64,000 nt of DNA from Gluconacetobacter aggeris (GTDB lineage: Bacteria; Pseudomonadota; Alphaproteobacteria; Acetobacterales; Acetobacteraceae), in assembly GCF_014174395.1 (NCBI RefSeq), contig NZ_JABEQD010000008.1:1-64000 (forward strand). Reading direction: 5' to 3'. The notes under the pieces were generated by a model. The model was given only the letters and a program-made list of their open reading frames with translations, ran no database searches and was not told where the DNA came from. The first letter of the stretch is position 1. Every line of letters starts with the position of its first letter. Position numbers and translations under genes: made by a program. Shown here piece after piece: positions 18,249 to 26,778 of this stretch.

Positions 18249-18439
18249 AAAATAAATTTTTCGTCTCCATTGTCCGCACGCATGCGCGTGCGCTTGCCAG
18301 CATGGCAAGACCGCCCATAGGGTTGGGGTGTGACCGCGTTCCCACCCGTGGCGGGAACGGCACACGGTCCGTTCTGCAGACGTACGGGGTCCGACGCTCG
18401 ACGCCGGCCCCCTCCCTCCACGGCCTAGGGGAGTCCCAC

Positions 18440-18943
18440 ATGCCTGCCCTCTCCATCTCCTCTCCCAAGCATGACGCCAATCCGCTCGACCTGATGGAAC
18501 AGATCGTCGGCGGGTACGAATGGGCGTTCGAACGCCGCAACGATTCGGAAATGGCCGCCGAGGCCCCCGGGAAATGGTGCGACTACGGTCTGTACTTCTC
18601 CTGGTCGCGCGAAGTCAGCGCCATGCATTTCACCTGCACGTTCGACCTCAAGGTCCCGCCCCAGCAGCGCCGGGCCCTGTTCGAACTGGTGGCGCTGGCC
18701 AACGAGCGGTTGTGGATCGGTCATTTCGGGATGGACCTGGAAAGCGGGATGCCGCTGTTTCGCCACGCCGTCCTGCTGCGCGGCGCGCCCGGCGCGTCGA
18801 TGGAAAGCCTGGAAGACATGATCGACATCGCCATCACCGAGTGCGAACGCTTCTACCCCGCCTTCCAGTTCGTGCTGTGGGGCGGCAAGACCCCGGCCGA
18901 GGCGCTTGAGGCCGCCATGCTCGACTGCGCGGGCGAGGCGTGA
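18440..18943 (+). CDS. YbjN domain-containing protein
   Basis: A 167-residue cytosolic protein of the YbjN/T3SS-chaperone-like family. Family features include the start of a helix at NPLDLMEQIVGGYEWAFERRNDSEM, the beta-strand CDYGLYFSWSREVSAMHFTCTFDLK, and ELVALANERLWIGHFGMDLESGMPLFRHAVLLRG. Its molecular role is unsettled; it is often described as a stability or stress factor. The start at 18440 has a good AGGGGAG site. The stop overlaps the GTG start of proC (GTGA), so the genes are coupled, an arrangement common in alphaproteobacteria. Confidence 0.9.
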   Translation: MPALSISSPKHDANPLDLMEQIVGGYEWAFERRNDSEMAAEAPGKWCDYGLYFSWSREVSAMHFTCTFDLKVPPQQRRALFELVALANERLWIGHFGMDLESGMPLFRHAVLLRGAPGASMESLEDMIDIAITECERFYPAFQFVLWGGKTPAEALEAAMLDCAGEA

Positions 18944-19770
18944 CCGAGGGCAAGACCCCGGCGGGTTCGCTTCCCCCGCTGCTGCTCGTCGGATGCGGGC
19001 AGATGGGCGGGGCGATGCTGGCCGGCTGGCTGGCGGACGGGCTGGCCCCGTCCGTCATCCTCGACCGGCACCGCGACGATATCCCGGCACCGCACGGCGT
19101 GGTCCGGCAGGCCTCCGACCTGCCGGACGATTTCGCGCCCGCCCTGGTCATCCTGGCGACGAAACCGCAGAAGGCGGCCGAGATCCTGCCCTCCATCGCG
19201 CATTTCGCCCGCCGCGCGCCCATCCTGTCGGTCATGGCCGGCAAGACGGTCGGCGGCCTCACCGCAGCCCTTGCCGAAGCCGGCACCCCGGGCGCGACCG
19301 TCATCCGCGCCATGCCCAACACGCCCAGCGCCGTCGGCCGGGGCATGACCGTCTGCTTCGCCCCTCCCACGGCGACCGAGGCCGATCGCGCACTCTGCAC
19401 CCGCCTTCTCTCGGCGGTGGGCGACGTGGCCTGGGTGGCGGACGAGGCCCAGATGGATGCCGTCACCGCCGTATCCGGCAGCGGCCCGGCCTATGTCTTC
19501 CTGCTGGCCGAGCTGATGGAGCAGGCCGGCATCGCCCAGGGCCTGCCCGCCGACCTGGCCCGGCGGATCGCCCGTCGCACCGTCTCGGGCGCCGGCGCGC
19601 TGATGGAGCAGTCCGGCATCGACGCGGCCGAACTGCGCCGCCGCGTCACCAGCCCCGGCGGCACCACCCAGCAGGCGCTGGAGGTGCTGATGGCCCCGCA
19701 GGCCTGGCCGGCGACGATGGAGCAGGCCATCGCCGCCGCCACGCGGCGCGCGCGCGAACTCGCATCCTGA
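18940..19770 (+). CDS. proC: Pyrroline-5-carboxylate reductase
   Basis: ProC (276 aa) reduces pyrroline-5-carboxylate to proline, the last step of proline synthesis. The nucleotide-binding LLLVGCGQMGGAMLAGWL is at residues 14-31. VIRAMPNTPSAVGRGMT and the family signature around VTAVSGSGPAYVFLLAELMEQAG are both clear, as is VTSPGGTTQQAL near the end. The start is GTG, fixed by the overlap with ybjN. proA, the preceding enzyme of the pathway, is at 7187-8467 on the other strand. Confidence 0.96.
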   Translation: MTEGKTPAGSLPPLLLVGCGQMGGAMLAGWLADGLAPSVILDRHRDDIPAPHGVVRQASDLPDDFAPALVILATKPQKAAEILPSIAHFARRAPILSVMAGKTVGGLTAALAEAGTPGATVIRAMPNTPSAVGRGMTVCFAPPTATEADRALCTRLLSAVGDVAWVADEAQMDAVTAVSGSGPAYVFLLAELMEQAGIAQGLPADLARRIARRTVSGAGALMEQSGIDAAELRRRVTSPGGTTQQALEVLMAPQAWPATMEQAIAAATRRARELAS

Positions 19771-19856
19771 GCGGCGAACTTGCACGCGCCTGCGCCGTAA
19801 TTTAACCGCAATGAAGACCAAGCCTTCCGGATCGGCCGGACCGGGCCACAGACCAG

Positions 19857-20525
19857 ATGACCGTCAGAAAGCTTATGGATAACGATCAGTTCGACGATGC
19901 CCTGCTTCGCGCCGCCATGGAGCGTGCCGCCCTCTACGGCTGGGGACGGCTGAGCGTCGTCGATGCCGCGCGCGATGCCGGCGTGCCGCTGGACGAGGCA
20001 AGGCGCCGCTTTCCGGTCAAGACCGCCATCCTGCTGAAGCTGGGACGGCTGGCCGACGAATCCGCCCTGGTCGATGACGGCAGCACGGGGGACGTGCGGG
20101 AACGGCTGTTCGACGTGCTGATGCGCCGCTTCGACGTCCTGCAGCAATATCGCGAGGGCGTGCGCGCGGTCATGCGCGCCCTGCCCTTCGACCCCGCGCT
20201 GGCCCTGTTCCTGGCCGCCACCACGGCCGAGAGCATGCGCTGGATGGCGGGCGCCGCCGGCCTCGACATCTCCGGCCCCGCGGGCGCGCTGCGCATCCAG
20301 GGCCTGATCGGCGTCTGGGCCTATACGATGCGCGCGTGGGAACGCGATGACAGCGAGGACATGTCCCGCACCATGGCGGCCCTGGACCAGGCGCTGGACC
20401 GCGCCACCCGCCTGGGCAGCATGCTGACCCGCCGCCGCGCGGCCACGCCGGAGATCACGCAGCCCATGGAGCCGATCGATCCGTCGATCGACCTGCCGCT
20501 CGACCCGCAGCCCGACCAGTTCTGA
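19857..20525 (+). CDS. COQ9-like TetR-fold protein
   Basis: A 222-residue protein with a TetR-like helix-turn-helix start (LLRAAMERAALYGWGRLSVVDAARDAGVPLDEARRRFPVKTAILLKL) followed by a COQ9-type domain (VRERLFDVLMRRFDVLQQYREGVRAVMRALPFDPALALFL, then MRWMAGAAGLDISGPAGALRIQGLIGVWAYTMRAWERD). COQ9 binds lipids and helps ubiquinone hydroxylation; a DNA-binding role is unlikely. The nearby UbiK-like gene is consistent with this. An in-frame ATG lies at 19875. A plain TetR regulator cannot be fully excluded. Confidence 0.8.
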   Translation: MTVRKLMDNDQFDDALLRAAMERAALYGWGRLSVVDAARDAGVPLDEARRRFPVKTAILLKLGRLADESALVDDGSTGDVRERLFDVLMRRFDVLQQYREGVRAVMRALPFDPALALFLAATTAESMRWMAGAAGLDISGPAGALRIQGLIGVWAYTMRAWERDDSEDMSRTMAALDQALDRATRLGSMLTRRRAATPEITQPMEPIDPSIDLPLDPQPDQF

Positions 20526-20602
20526 ACCCGCGAGACAGAACCCCCTTTACGCGGCCCCGTCCTTCCCTCTAGAAGGGCGTGGCCGACACGATCGGGTCCA
20601 AA

Positions 20603-20677
20603 TGGGGCGTAGCCAAGCGGTAAGGCAGCGGATTTTGATTCCGCCATGCGGAGGTTCGAATCCTCCCGCCCCAGCCA
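20603..20677 (+). tRNA. tRNA-Gln (TTG)
   Basis: A complete cloverleaf with encoded CCA. The acceptor arms TGGGGCG and CGCCCCA pair over seven bases, with discriminator G at 20674 and CCA at 20675-20677. The anticodon stem GCGGA/TCCGC encloses the loop TTTTGAT, giving anticodon TTG for the codon CAA. The T arm is GGAGG TTCGAAT CCTCC. It sits 77 bp after the COQ9-like gene, with no integrase or att duplication visible next to it. Confidence 0.97.
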
Positions 20678-21150
20678 GTCTCACAATGCGATGCCATGCT
20701 CCCCCGCCGCTGCCCCCGCGAACGCAGGGGCCGGGCACGACCGGCCACGCATCCGCAGCGGAGCCCATCCCCATCGCCACCACGGGTCTTCTTCATATTG
20801 ATTTCGAAAAGAAATAATCTATTGAAGATTTCCGTTGCGCGATCATATCGTCAGCCGGTCACGGCAATTATGCCGGCCGCGCGCAGCCTGCCCGCAACAG
20901 ACGGTCAGTGGACCCGGATGCCGGAATTTCATAATCAGCAAGACATGCGCAGGATATTTCCGACCTCGATCCTGACAGACCGAAATCGCGGCCATTCCTT
21001 GCACTGACGACGCCATGATCGCGTCGGGACCGGGCCCCTGAAGAACGGAACCGGCGCGCCCTCTCCGATCGGGCAGGGAAAGCGGACCTTTTCACACCCG
21101 TCACGCAGGCGTGGGCCACGGCCGACAGGCGGCCGTGGCGGGTAGGCTGT
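20678..21150. other. Intergenic region after tRNA-Gln
   Basis: About 470 bp with no supportable gene on either strand. A short AT-rich patch lies near 20795-20835. The only structure I see is the hairpin at 21116-21138 next to the HU gene. No att-like repeat of the tRNA 3' end is present in this stretch. Confidence 0.5.
21116..21138 (-). terminator. Hairpin after the HU gene
   Basis: A nine-base perfect stem (CCACGGCCG/CGGCCGTGG) with a five-base loop starts 13 bp beyond the HU stop codon. No U-tract follows on the minus strand, so this is a probable but incomplete intrinsic terminator. Confidence 0.5.
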
Positions 21151-21420
21151 TCAGACCGCCTTCTTCAGGTTCGGACTGGCCTTGAAACGAACGGTCTTGC
21201 CGGCCTTCACCTTCACCGGCTCGCCGGTGCGCGGGTTCAGCGCCTTGCGCGCCTTGGTCTTCTTGACCGTAAAGGTCCCGAAAGACGGCAGCGTGAACCC
21301 GCCTTCCTTCTTCAGTTCCTTGACGATCGCGGCAATCAGATCGGACGCGGCCTGGTTGGCGGCGACCCCCGTGCAGTCGATCGAATCCTGGATGACGGCT
21401 GCAATGAAGGCTTTGCTCAT
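21151..21420 (-). CDS. DNA-binding protein HU
   Basis: An 89-residue HU/IHF-family nucleoid protein, close to HU in length and without IHF-specific insertions. The core shows MSKAFIAAVIQDS, then KKEGGFTLPSFGTFTVKKTKARKALNPRTGEPVKV, the beta-arm region with the conserved RxxxNPxTG motif, and KTVRFKASPNLKKAV at the end. HU bends DNA and compacts the nucleoid as a dimer. A longer frame to 21687 is not needed. A weak AT-rich promoter-like stretch (around 21510-21545, with CATAATAT on the minus strand) lies upstream. Confidence 0.94.
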   Translation of the reverse strand: MSKAFIAAVIQDSIDCTGVAANQAASDLIAAIVKELKKEGGFTLPSFGTFTVKKTKARKALNPRTGEPVKVKAGKTVRFKASPNLKKAV

Positions 21421-21667
21421 GTGTTCTCTCTTCTCCTGCCAGGTCCTGGAAATACATTCGCAACGGGGCGGACCGTTGCGACGCTCTGAATCAGCGGTCG
21501 CGGCTTTTAGCGCGCTGTTAAATATTATGCCACAAAATTCTTTGATGCATGCGAATTCTTGCTGACACGCACTGCGAAATAGCCACCCCTTCCCGAAACT
21601 GCCCGATTTCGCGGAAAACTGGACAAGAGACGATGAAAGATAACGGCCCCGCACCACTTTTCGTCCG

Positions 21668-22588
21668 ATGACCCGGCCGCGCGTCACCTGCCTGTTCGCC
21701 CAATACGACCCGGCAGGCCTGCTGCGCCCACATGTCCGCCATTACCTGGGCGAGTTCGCCGCCAGCGGCATGACGGTCCATCTCGCCCTTTCGGGGGCCC
21801 GCGACCTGTCGGCGGACATCGCCCGCTTCTGCGCGGAGCGGGGCATCACGCCGCATCTCCGGCCCAATCGCGGCATGGATTTCGGCGCATGGCAGGATCT
21901 TCTGGCCGCCGGCTGCGCCAGGGGCGCCGAACGGATCATCCTTGCCAATGACAGCGTGTTCGGCCCGCTGCGTCCCCTGGCACCGGTCCTGGAGCGCATG
22001 ATGGCGCGCTCCGCCGATGTCTGGGGCCTCGTCGAATCCCGCTTTCCGGTCTGGCATCTGCAATCCTGGTTCCTGTGTTTCGGCGCCGATGCGCTCGCCC
22101 ACCCGGCCATCCAGCGCGTCCTCGCCCTGCCATTCGCCGAGATGAACAAGGACGAGATCATCCTGCACGGCGAAATGGGCCTGGGCACCGCCATCCGCGC
22201 GGCGGGCCTGCGCGCCGCCTCGGCCTGGGCCGACACCGCACGGGGGCCGCGCCGCCTCGTCCCCGTCAATCCGATGCATATCGACTGGCTGTCGATCGCG
22301 CGCGCGCCCGACACCCCCTTCATCAAGATCGAGCTTCTGCGCGACAATCCATGTGGAATCGGCTGGACAGGCGCCTGGCGCGGCCTGCTGGCGCAACGCG
22401 ATCATTTCCCCGCCGCCTGGATCGACGACATGCTGCGTGGCCGGCCCGACACCGCCTGCATGGCCGGGTGGAAAAGCCGCCTGCTGTTCCTGCTGCTCAG
22501 CCGGGACTGGCCGGCGATCCTTCGGGCCATGACCCGGCGGCCCCCCGCAGCAGTTCCAGCAATGTCTCCGCCTGCTGTTGCCAGGTAG
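21668..22588 (+). CDS. RgpF-like rhamnan synthesis family protein
   Basis: A 306-residue protein with the rhamnan-synthesis protein F domain (PF05045-type), found in glycosyltransferases of cell-wall and O-antigen polysaccharides. Key blocks are YDPAGLLRPHVRHYLGEFAASGMTVHLALSG, PNRGMDFGAWQDLLAAG, RIILANDSVFGPLRPL and DVWGLVESRFPVWHLQSWFLCFG. The RgpF family transfers sugars or acts with a GT partner; the exact linkage cannot be inferred. The 3' end overlaps the last 92 bp of the opposing 907-residue glycosyltransferase gene tail to tail, so both C-termini are encoded by the same DNA. Confidence 0.82.
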   Translation: MTRPRVTCLFAQYDPAGLLRPHVRHYLGEFAASGMTVHLALSGARDLSADIARFCAERGITPHLRPNRGMDFGAWQDLLAAGCARGAERIILANDSVFGPLRPLAPVLERMMARSADVWGLVESRFPVWHLQSWFLCFGADALAHPAIQRVLALPFAEMNKDEIILHGEMGLGTAIRAAGLRAASAWADTARGPRRLVPVNPMHIDWLSIARAPDTPFIKIELLRDNPCGIGWTGAWRGLLAQRDHFPAAWIDDMLRGRPDTACMAGWKSRLLFLLLSRDWPAILRAMTRRPPAAVPAMSPPAVAR

Positions 22589-25220
22589 CCAACTGGCTCT
22601 TGCAGGGATTGACATGGCCCGCCAGACGGTCCGGCCGGTCCAGCAGTTCCGTCACCGCCGCCACAAGCGCGTTCGCATCGGCCGTCAGCCCGATCAGGGT
22701 GCCGTTCACGCCGGCCACGATATCCTCCGCCTGCCCCCCCGGCGCCGAGGCAACAACCCATACATCGCGGGCCAGGGCCTCGCGTACGGTCAGGCCATAG
22801 CTTTCCGGCCAGCATGACGGAAACAGCAGGACGTCGATGGAATCGAAGAAGGCATCGATCGTCCCGTCATCATAGGCCGGCACCACCTCGACCGTGCCCT
22901 GCGCCCGCCAGTCGGCGACGTCGACCGTGTTCATGCCCAGCACCGTCTTGTTGTCGACCAGGCGCAGCACCCAGTCCCCCCGCCCCAGCGCCTCGAACGC
23001 GGCACGGATCAGCGGATAACCCTTCACCGCCTCCACACCCCCGACATAGCCGAAACGCAGCGGGCTGCCGGCCGGCCGCCGCGACCTGCGCCCGACCGGC
23101 CAGCGAAAGCCGTTGCGATGCACCACGATCCGCGCCGGATCGACACCATTGGCCAGATGCAGGTCGCGATGCGTGGCGCTGGGGCTGAGCAGGAGTGCTG
23201 CATCGCGCAGCGCGGCCCCCGCCAGCGCCGCCCGATCCTCCAGATGCCGTGCCTCCGACTGGCAGCGCTGGCAGGCCCGAAGATCGATCCGTTTCTGGCC
23301 GCAGAACCGCCCATCCGCGCGCACCATGAACTGCCGGTCGCACAACCACCAGGAATCATGCAGCGTGATGACATAAGGAATGCCCCGCGCCCGGCACACA
23401 TCTACCAGCCCCACGCCCAGCCCCTGGGTGGCATGAAGATGGACCACATCGGGACGAAACGCCGCGACATGCTGGTCGAACAGCACGGCGGCCGCCGGAT
23501 GATGAAACATCATGATGCCATCGGCCGTCTCCGGCAGATCGACCGCCACCACCGGCACGCCGCGATGCGTATAGCGCGCCGCCGCCGCCGGACGGTCCGG
23601 ATCGCCCCCATGACCCGGCCGGGCGGTGAAAACCGACAGCGCGGCCCGCCCGCTGGCCTGCAACCGCTCGACCATTTCCACGGCAACATGCGTCGCCCCG
23701 CCGAAAGCCCTCGGCGGGTAATAGACATTCACGCACAACACCCTCAACCGCCCGTCGCGGACCACGGGCGGCGGCGCGCCGAATGCCGCCCGCACCTGCG
23801 CCTGCGCCACCCGCGCGGGGGCATAGCGCGCCATGATATCGGCGCGCGCCCGCTCCCCCATGGCGCGCCGCAGCGCCCCATCGCCCGCCAGCGCCAGCAG
23901 CGCACGCGTCCAGTCCGCTTCGCGCGCGGCCAGACAACCGGTGTGGCCATCGACGATCACATCGGCAAAAGCCCGCCGGGGCGAACAGACCAGCGGCACC
24001 CCGACAGCAGCAGCTTCCAGATATTTGATGTTGCTCTTCGCATCATTGAAGACGCTGTCTTCCAGAGGCGCGATCGCGATATCCGCGCGCGCCATCAGCG
24101 CCAGATACTCCGCATAGGGCCGGCCGGGCATCACCACGACCCGCTCACCCAACGCCCGTATCGCGGGCGGCAATGCCAGCTCGCCCACAATCCACAGGAC
24201 CAGCCGCGCATCTTCCGCCATCGCCGCGATCAGCCCTGGCGCCGCCACAAGAAAATCGGCATCATGCGTGCGCGTGCCCGATCCGTAGATCACGACGACC
24301 GGCCCGCCCTCATCGTCCGCCCGGCGCGGCAGGGATGCCAGAGCCGACTCCGCCGCATCCAGCGTTTCCGCATCAAGTGCGTTGTCGATGACGGCCACGT
24401 CCACCACGCCGGCATCCAGCATCGCCTGTGCCAGAACGGGGGTGGAGGCAATTCCCTTTTCACACCCCAGCATGCAGGCGCGGAACAGTCCCGCCCCGAA
24501 CAGAAGCTGCCCACGCTCCTGCTTCGACAGCGTCGCCAGGTTGCCATTCCGGGCATACAGGTCACGGTCGAAGATCAGATCGTCGACCTCCCACCAGGAC
24601 GGAATGGCGAGACGACGCGCCTCCTCCAGCATCCCCTGCACGGATGCGAAGGCCGGCACGCGATAGAACACCACGCCGGAACAGAATTGCAGCGCGCCGA
24701 GCGCCTGGGCGGTATGGCGCCAATCCACCACCCGGCATTCCCAGCCCAGGAGCCGCATCTGTTCGACGCGCTGCCAGACACGATATTTCGCACATTGGGC
24801 CAGCCGGATTTCCGCGATGATCAGGATCACGGGCGTCCAGTCGGCCGGCGTCACCACGGGCAGGATCTCTTCCTGCCCCCGGCGCGACGGGGCGCCGGAC
24901 GCGCGCGGAAACAGCGCGCGCCCGACATGGCCCAATGCCGGCCCGACTCCGTCGCGCCCGACCCGGGCCCACAGGCGCGCCGCCGCCTCGCCCAACGGGC
25001 GACCAAACGGATCGCGACCGAGCGTCATCGCCCGGACAATCCGCGCCACACGCATGAGACGACCGGACAATGCCCGATCCTGCAGCGTCACCAGATGGCG
25101 CAACCGGTCCAGTTCCGCCCGCAGGTCCGCCGCCCGCGCGGCCTGCAACCGCACGCCGGCCTGCGCAAGGCCAGGATCGTCGGCGGGCAGCAGGCCGGAA
25201 GCGGAAGCGGAACCGTCCAT
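22497..25220 (-). CDS. Two-domain glycosyltransferase (907 aa)
   Basis: A very long glycosyltransferase. After an N-terminal helical region (about residues 1-120), the first GT-like domain runs from about 130 to 480 and includes VILIIAEIRLAQCAKYRVWQRVEQM, the acidic WWEVDDLIFDRD motif and IAPLEDSVFNDAKSNIKYLEAAAVGVPLV. A GT4-type domain runs from about 485 to 890: VLCVNVYYPPRAFGGATHVAVEMVERL, FRPDVVHLHATQGLGVGLVD, LRFGYVGGVEAVKGYPLIRAAFEAL and FPSCWPESYGLTVREALA (the E-x7-E element). It starts 9 bp after the RTX gene stop, so they form one transcript. Substrate unknown; surface glycan or glycoprotein synthesis is likely. Confidence 0.82.
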   Translation of the reverse strand: MDGSASASGLLPADDPGLAQAGVRLQAARAADLRAELDRLRHLVTLQDRALSGRLMRVARIVRAMTLGRDPFGRPLGEAAARLWARVGRDGVGPALGHVGRALFPRASGAPSRRGQEEILPVVTPADWTPVILIIAEIRLAQCAKYRVWQRVEQMRLLGWECRVVDWRHTAQALGALQFCSGVVFYRVPAFASVQGMLEEARRLAIPSWWEVDDLIFDRDLYARNGNLATLSKQERGQLLFGAGLFRACMLGCEKGIASTPVLAQAMLDAGVVDVAVIDNALDAETLDAAESALASLPRRADDEGGPVVVIYGSGTRTHDADFLVAAPGLIAAMAEDARLVLWIVGELALPPAIRALGERVVVMPGRPYAEYLALMARADIAIAPLEDSVFNDAKSNIKYLEAAAVGVPLVCSPRRAFADVIVDGHTGCLAAREADWTRALLALAGDGALRRAMGERARADIMARYAPARVAQAQVRAAFGAPPPVVRDGRLRVLCVNVYYPPRAFGGATHVAVEMVERLQASGRAALSVFTARPGHGGDPDRPAAAARYTHRGVPVVAVDLPETADGIMMFHHPAAAVLFDQHVAAFRPDVVHLHATQGLGVGLVDVCRARGIPYVITLHDSWWLCDRQFMVRADGRFCGQKRIDLRACQRCQSEARHLEDRAALAGAALRDAALLLSPSATHRDLHLANGVDPARIVVHRNGFRWPVGRRSRRPAGSPLRFGYVGGVEAVKGYPLIRAAFEALGRGDWVLRLVDNKTVLGMNTVDVADWRAQGTVEVVPAYDDGTIDAFFDSIDVLLFPSCWPESYGLTVREALARDVWVVASAPGGQAEDIVAGVNGTLIGLTADANALVAAVTELLDRPDRLAGHVNPCKSQLATWQQQAETLLELLRGAAGSWPEGSPASPG

Positions 25221-25229
25221 GTGCCGCGA

Positions 25230-26579
25230 TCAGCTCAGGGTAAAGTCGCTGGCCTTCAGGTCGGTAATGCCAACGAACGTGATCCGCGTATTGTCGCTCA
25301 GCTGGATCGTGCTGTTGCCGCCCGCAACGGTCGCGGCGGACAGAATGCCCTGCAACCCGTTATTGTTCTGGTATCCGTATTGATACAGCGCGACCAGGTT
25401 CCCGGCCGAGCTTCCGAAATCGGTAATGATATCGGTCCCCCCGCTGCTGGGCCCGTTGGTGAAGGCGAACAGATTGTCGCCGCTGCCACCCGTCATCGTC
25501 GCGCTGCCGGTGCCGCCCACCAGCGTATCGTTGCCCGTCCCGCCGACGAACGTCACATCGCCGCCATTCGCAAAGGCATGGAGCGGGTTGCTGGCCTGCG
25601 CGCCGTCCAGCGTCTCGTTGCCCTCATTGGCCACGAACAGGGTCGGGCCGGAGGCCCCCAGCGTCATGCTCAGGCCCGCGGCGCCGAAGATGGTGGACTG
25701 GCCGGCCACCACGCTGGTCATGCCGGTGCCGTTCAGGAAGGTCAGGCTGCCGGTCACGCTGATCGTATTGCCGACACCCTGGACAACCTGCAGGTCTCCG
25801 GCTGCGGAAATCGTATCGGAAACCGCACCGCCGATGGTGCCCGACGACCCGGTGAACGAAACCCGGTCCTGCGCCCCGCCGGAGACGGTGCTGCCCCCGC
25901 CCACCGAGACGATGCTGCCGGCGGCATTGTCGACGACGGTCGCATTCGCCCCCAGCAGGACCAGCGAACTGCCGGCATTGATGGTCACCGACTGGGTACC
26001 GAGAGCGCCGACAATGGTATCCGTCCCCATCGAGACGACATCGTTGTTGCCTTCACCGAGGAAGATCCGGTTGTCGCCACTTCCCGCATTGACGGTATCG
26101 TTGCCGCCGTCGGTCACGACCAGATCGTTGCCCGCGCCCATATTGATGGTAAAGTTACCTGCCCCGCCGATGAAGACATTGTCGCCGGCCGTCGCCAGAA
26201 AACTTCCGCCAGCCGGCCCGCCCAGGAAGGTCGTGCCGCCCAGCGTGCCGGAAATGACATCCACCGGGGTCGTGACCTTGTGGGCGTCGATGGCCACCGG
26301 CGCCCTCAGCACGGCATCCGGCGCGCTGCCCGACAGCGCGCCCGCCACGATGTTGACATAGGCCCCATCCAGCGCATAGGCGCCGCCGACCGTGATCACC
26401 CCGACCGAACCGGTACTGCCGGCGGTATTGAAGCCATTCTGCAAGGTCGAAAAATTCTTGTTCCCGGCGCTTGCCCGCAGAGCCGCCGCATAGGCATTGG
26501 CCAGGGCAAGCGTATCGCCGCCATCGACCGTCACGTTCACATTGGTGCCCGCGGCACCCATCACGGTTACAATCGCCAC
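25230..26579 (-). CDS. RTX-type calcium-binding repeat protein, probable type I secretion substrate
   Basis: A 449-residue Gly/Asn/Asp-rich beta-repeat protein without an N-terminal signal peptide. Nonapeptide-like RTX units are visible: GGAGNFTINMGAGNDLVV, GGNDTVNAGSGDNRIFLGEGNND and later GGTGNDTLVGGTGSATMTGGSGDNLFAF. The last residues, LKASDFTLS, follow a segment (NSTIQLSDNTRITFVGI) typical of C-terminal type I secretion signals. Between them lies a Thr/Ser/Val-rich repetitive region. It is probably a secreted adhesin or surface-layer-like protein. The T1SS exporter genes are not in the window. It lies directly upstream of a large glycosyltransferase gene, which might modify it (inference). 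Confidence 0.8.
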   Translation of the reverse strand: MAIVTVMGAAGTNVNVTVDGGDTLALANAYAAALRASAGNKNFSTLQNGFNTAGSTGSVGVITVGGAYALDGAYVNIVAGALSGSAPDAVLRAPVAIDAHKVTTPVDVISGTLGGTTFLGGPAGGSFLATAGDNVFIGGAGNFTINMGAGNDLVVTDGGNDTVNAGSGDNRIFLGEGNNDVVSMGTDTIVGALGTQSVTINAGSSLVLLGANATVVDNAAGSIVSVGGGSTVSGGAQDRVSFTGSSGTIGGAVSDTISAAGDLQVVQGVGNTISVTGSLTFLNGTGMTSVVAGQSTIFGAAGLSMTLGASGPTLFVANEGNETLDGAQASNPLHAFANGGDVTFVGGTGNDTLVGGTGSATMTGGSGDNLFAFTNGPSSGGTDIITDFGSSAGNLVALYQYGYQNNNGLQGILSAATVAGGNSTIQLSDNTRITFVGITDLKASDFTLS

Positions 26580-26778
26580 AGCCCGCTCCCCGACATTGCC
26601 TGGCCGGACGACGACATGTCATCAGCCATTCCAAACCGATCCGGAGCCGCATCGCATGAGGATGCCCGCCCGGAATGACGGGGCCATGTAAGCGTGGAGA
26701 CCTTCCCAAAATATTAACATCCTGTCGTGCAGGATCAAAAAATCATCGGCCACCGCAAGAGGGACGCACGACATTCCG
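26580..26778. promoter_or_regulatory. Divergent promoter region of the RTX and glycosyltransferase genes
   Basis: This 199-bp region lies between the divergent starts of the RTX protein (minus) and the 953-residue glycosyltransferase (plus) and must hold promoters for both. No operator or box can be named from sequence alone. Confidence 0.4.

Noticed and set aside
20603-21150. Genomic island at tRNA-Gln
   Set aside because: There is no integrase and no repeat of the tRNA 3' end downstream.
23118-26678. 1186-codon plus-strand frame
   Set aside because: It is antisense to the 907-residue glycosyltransferase and RTX genes, both of which have recognisable domains.
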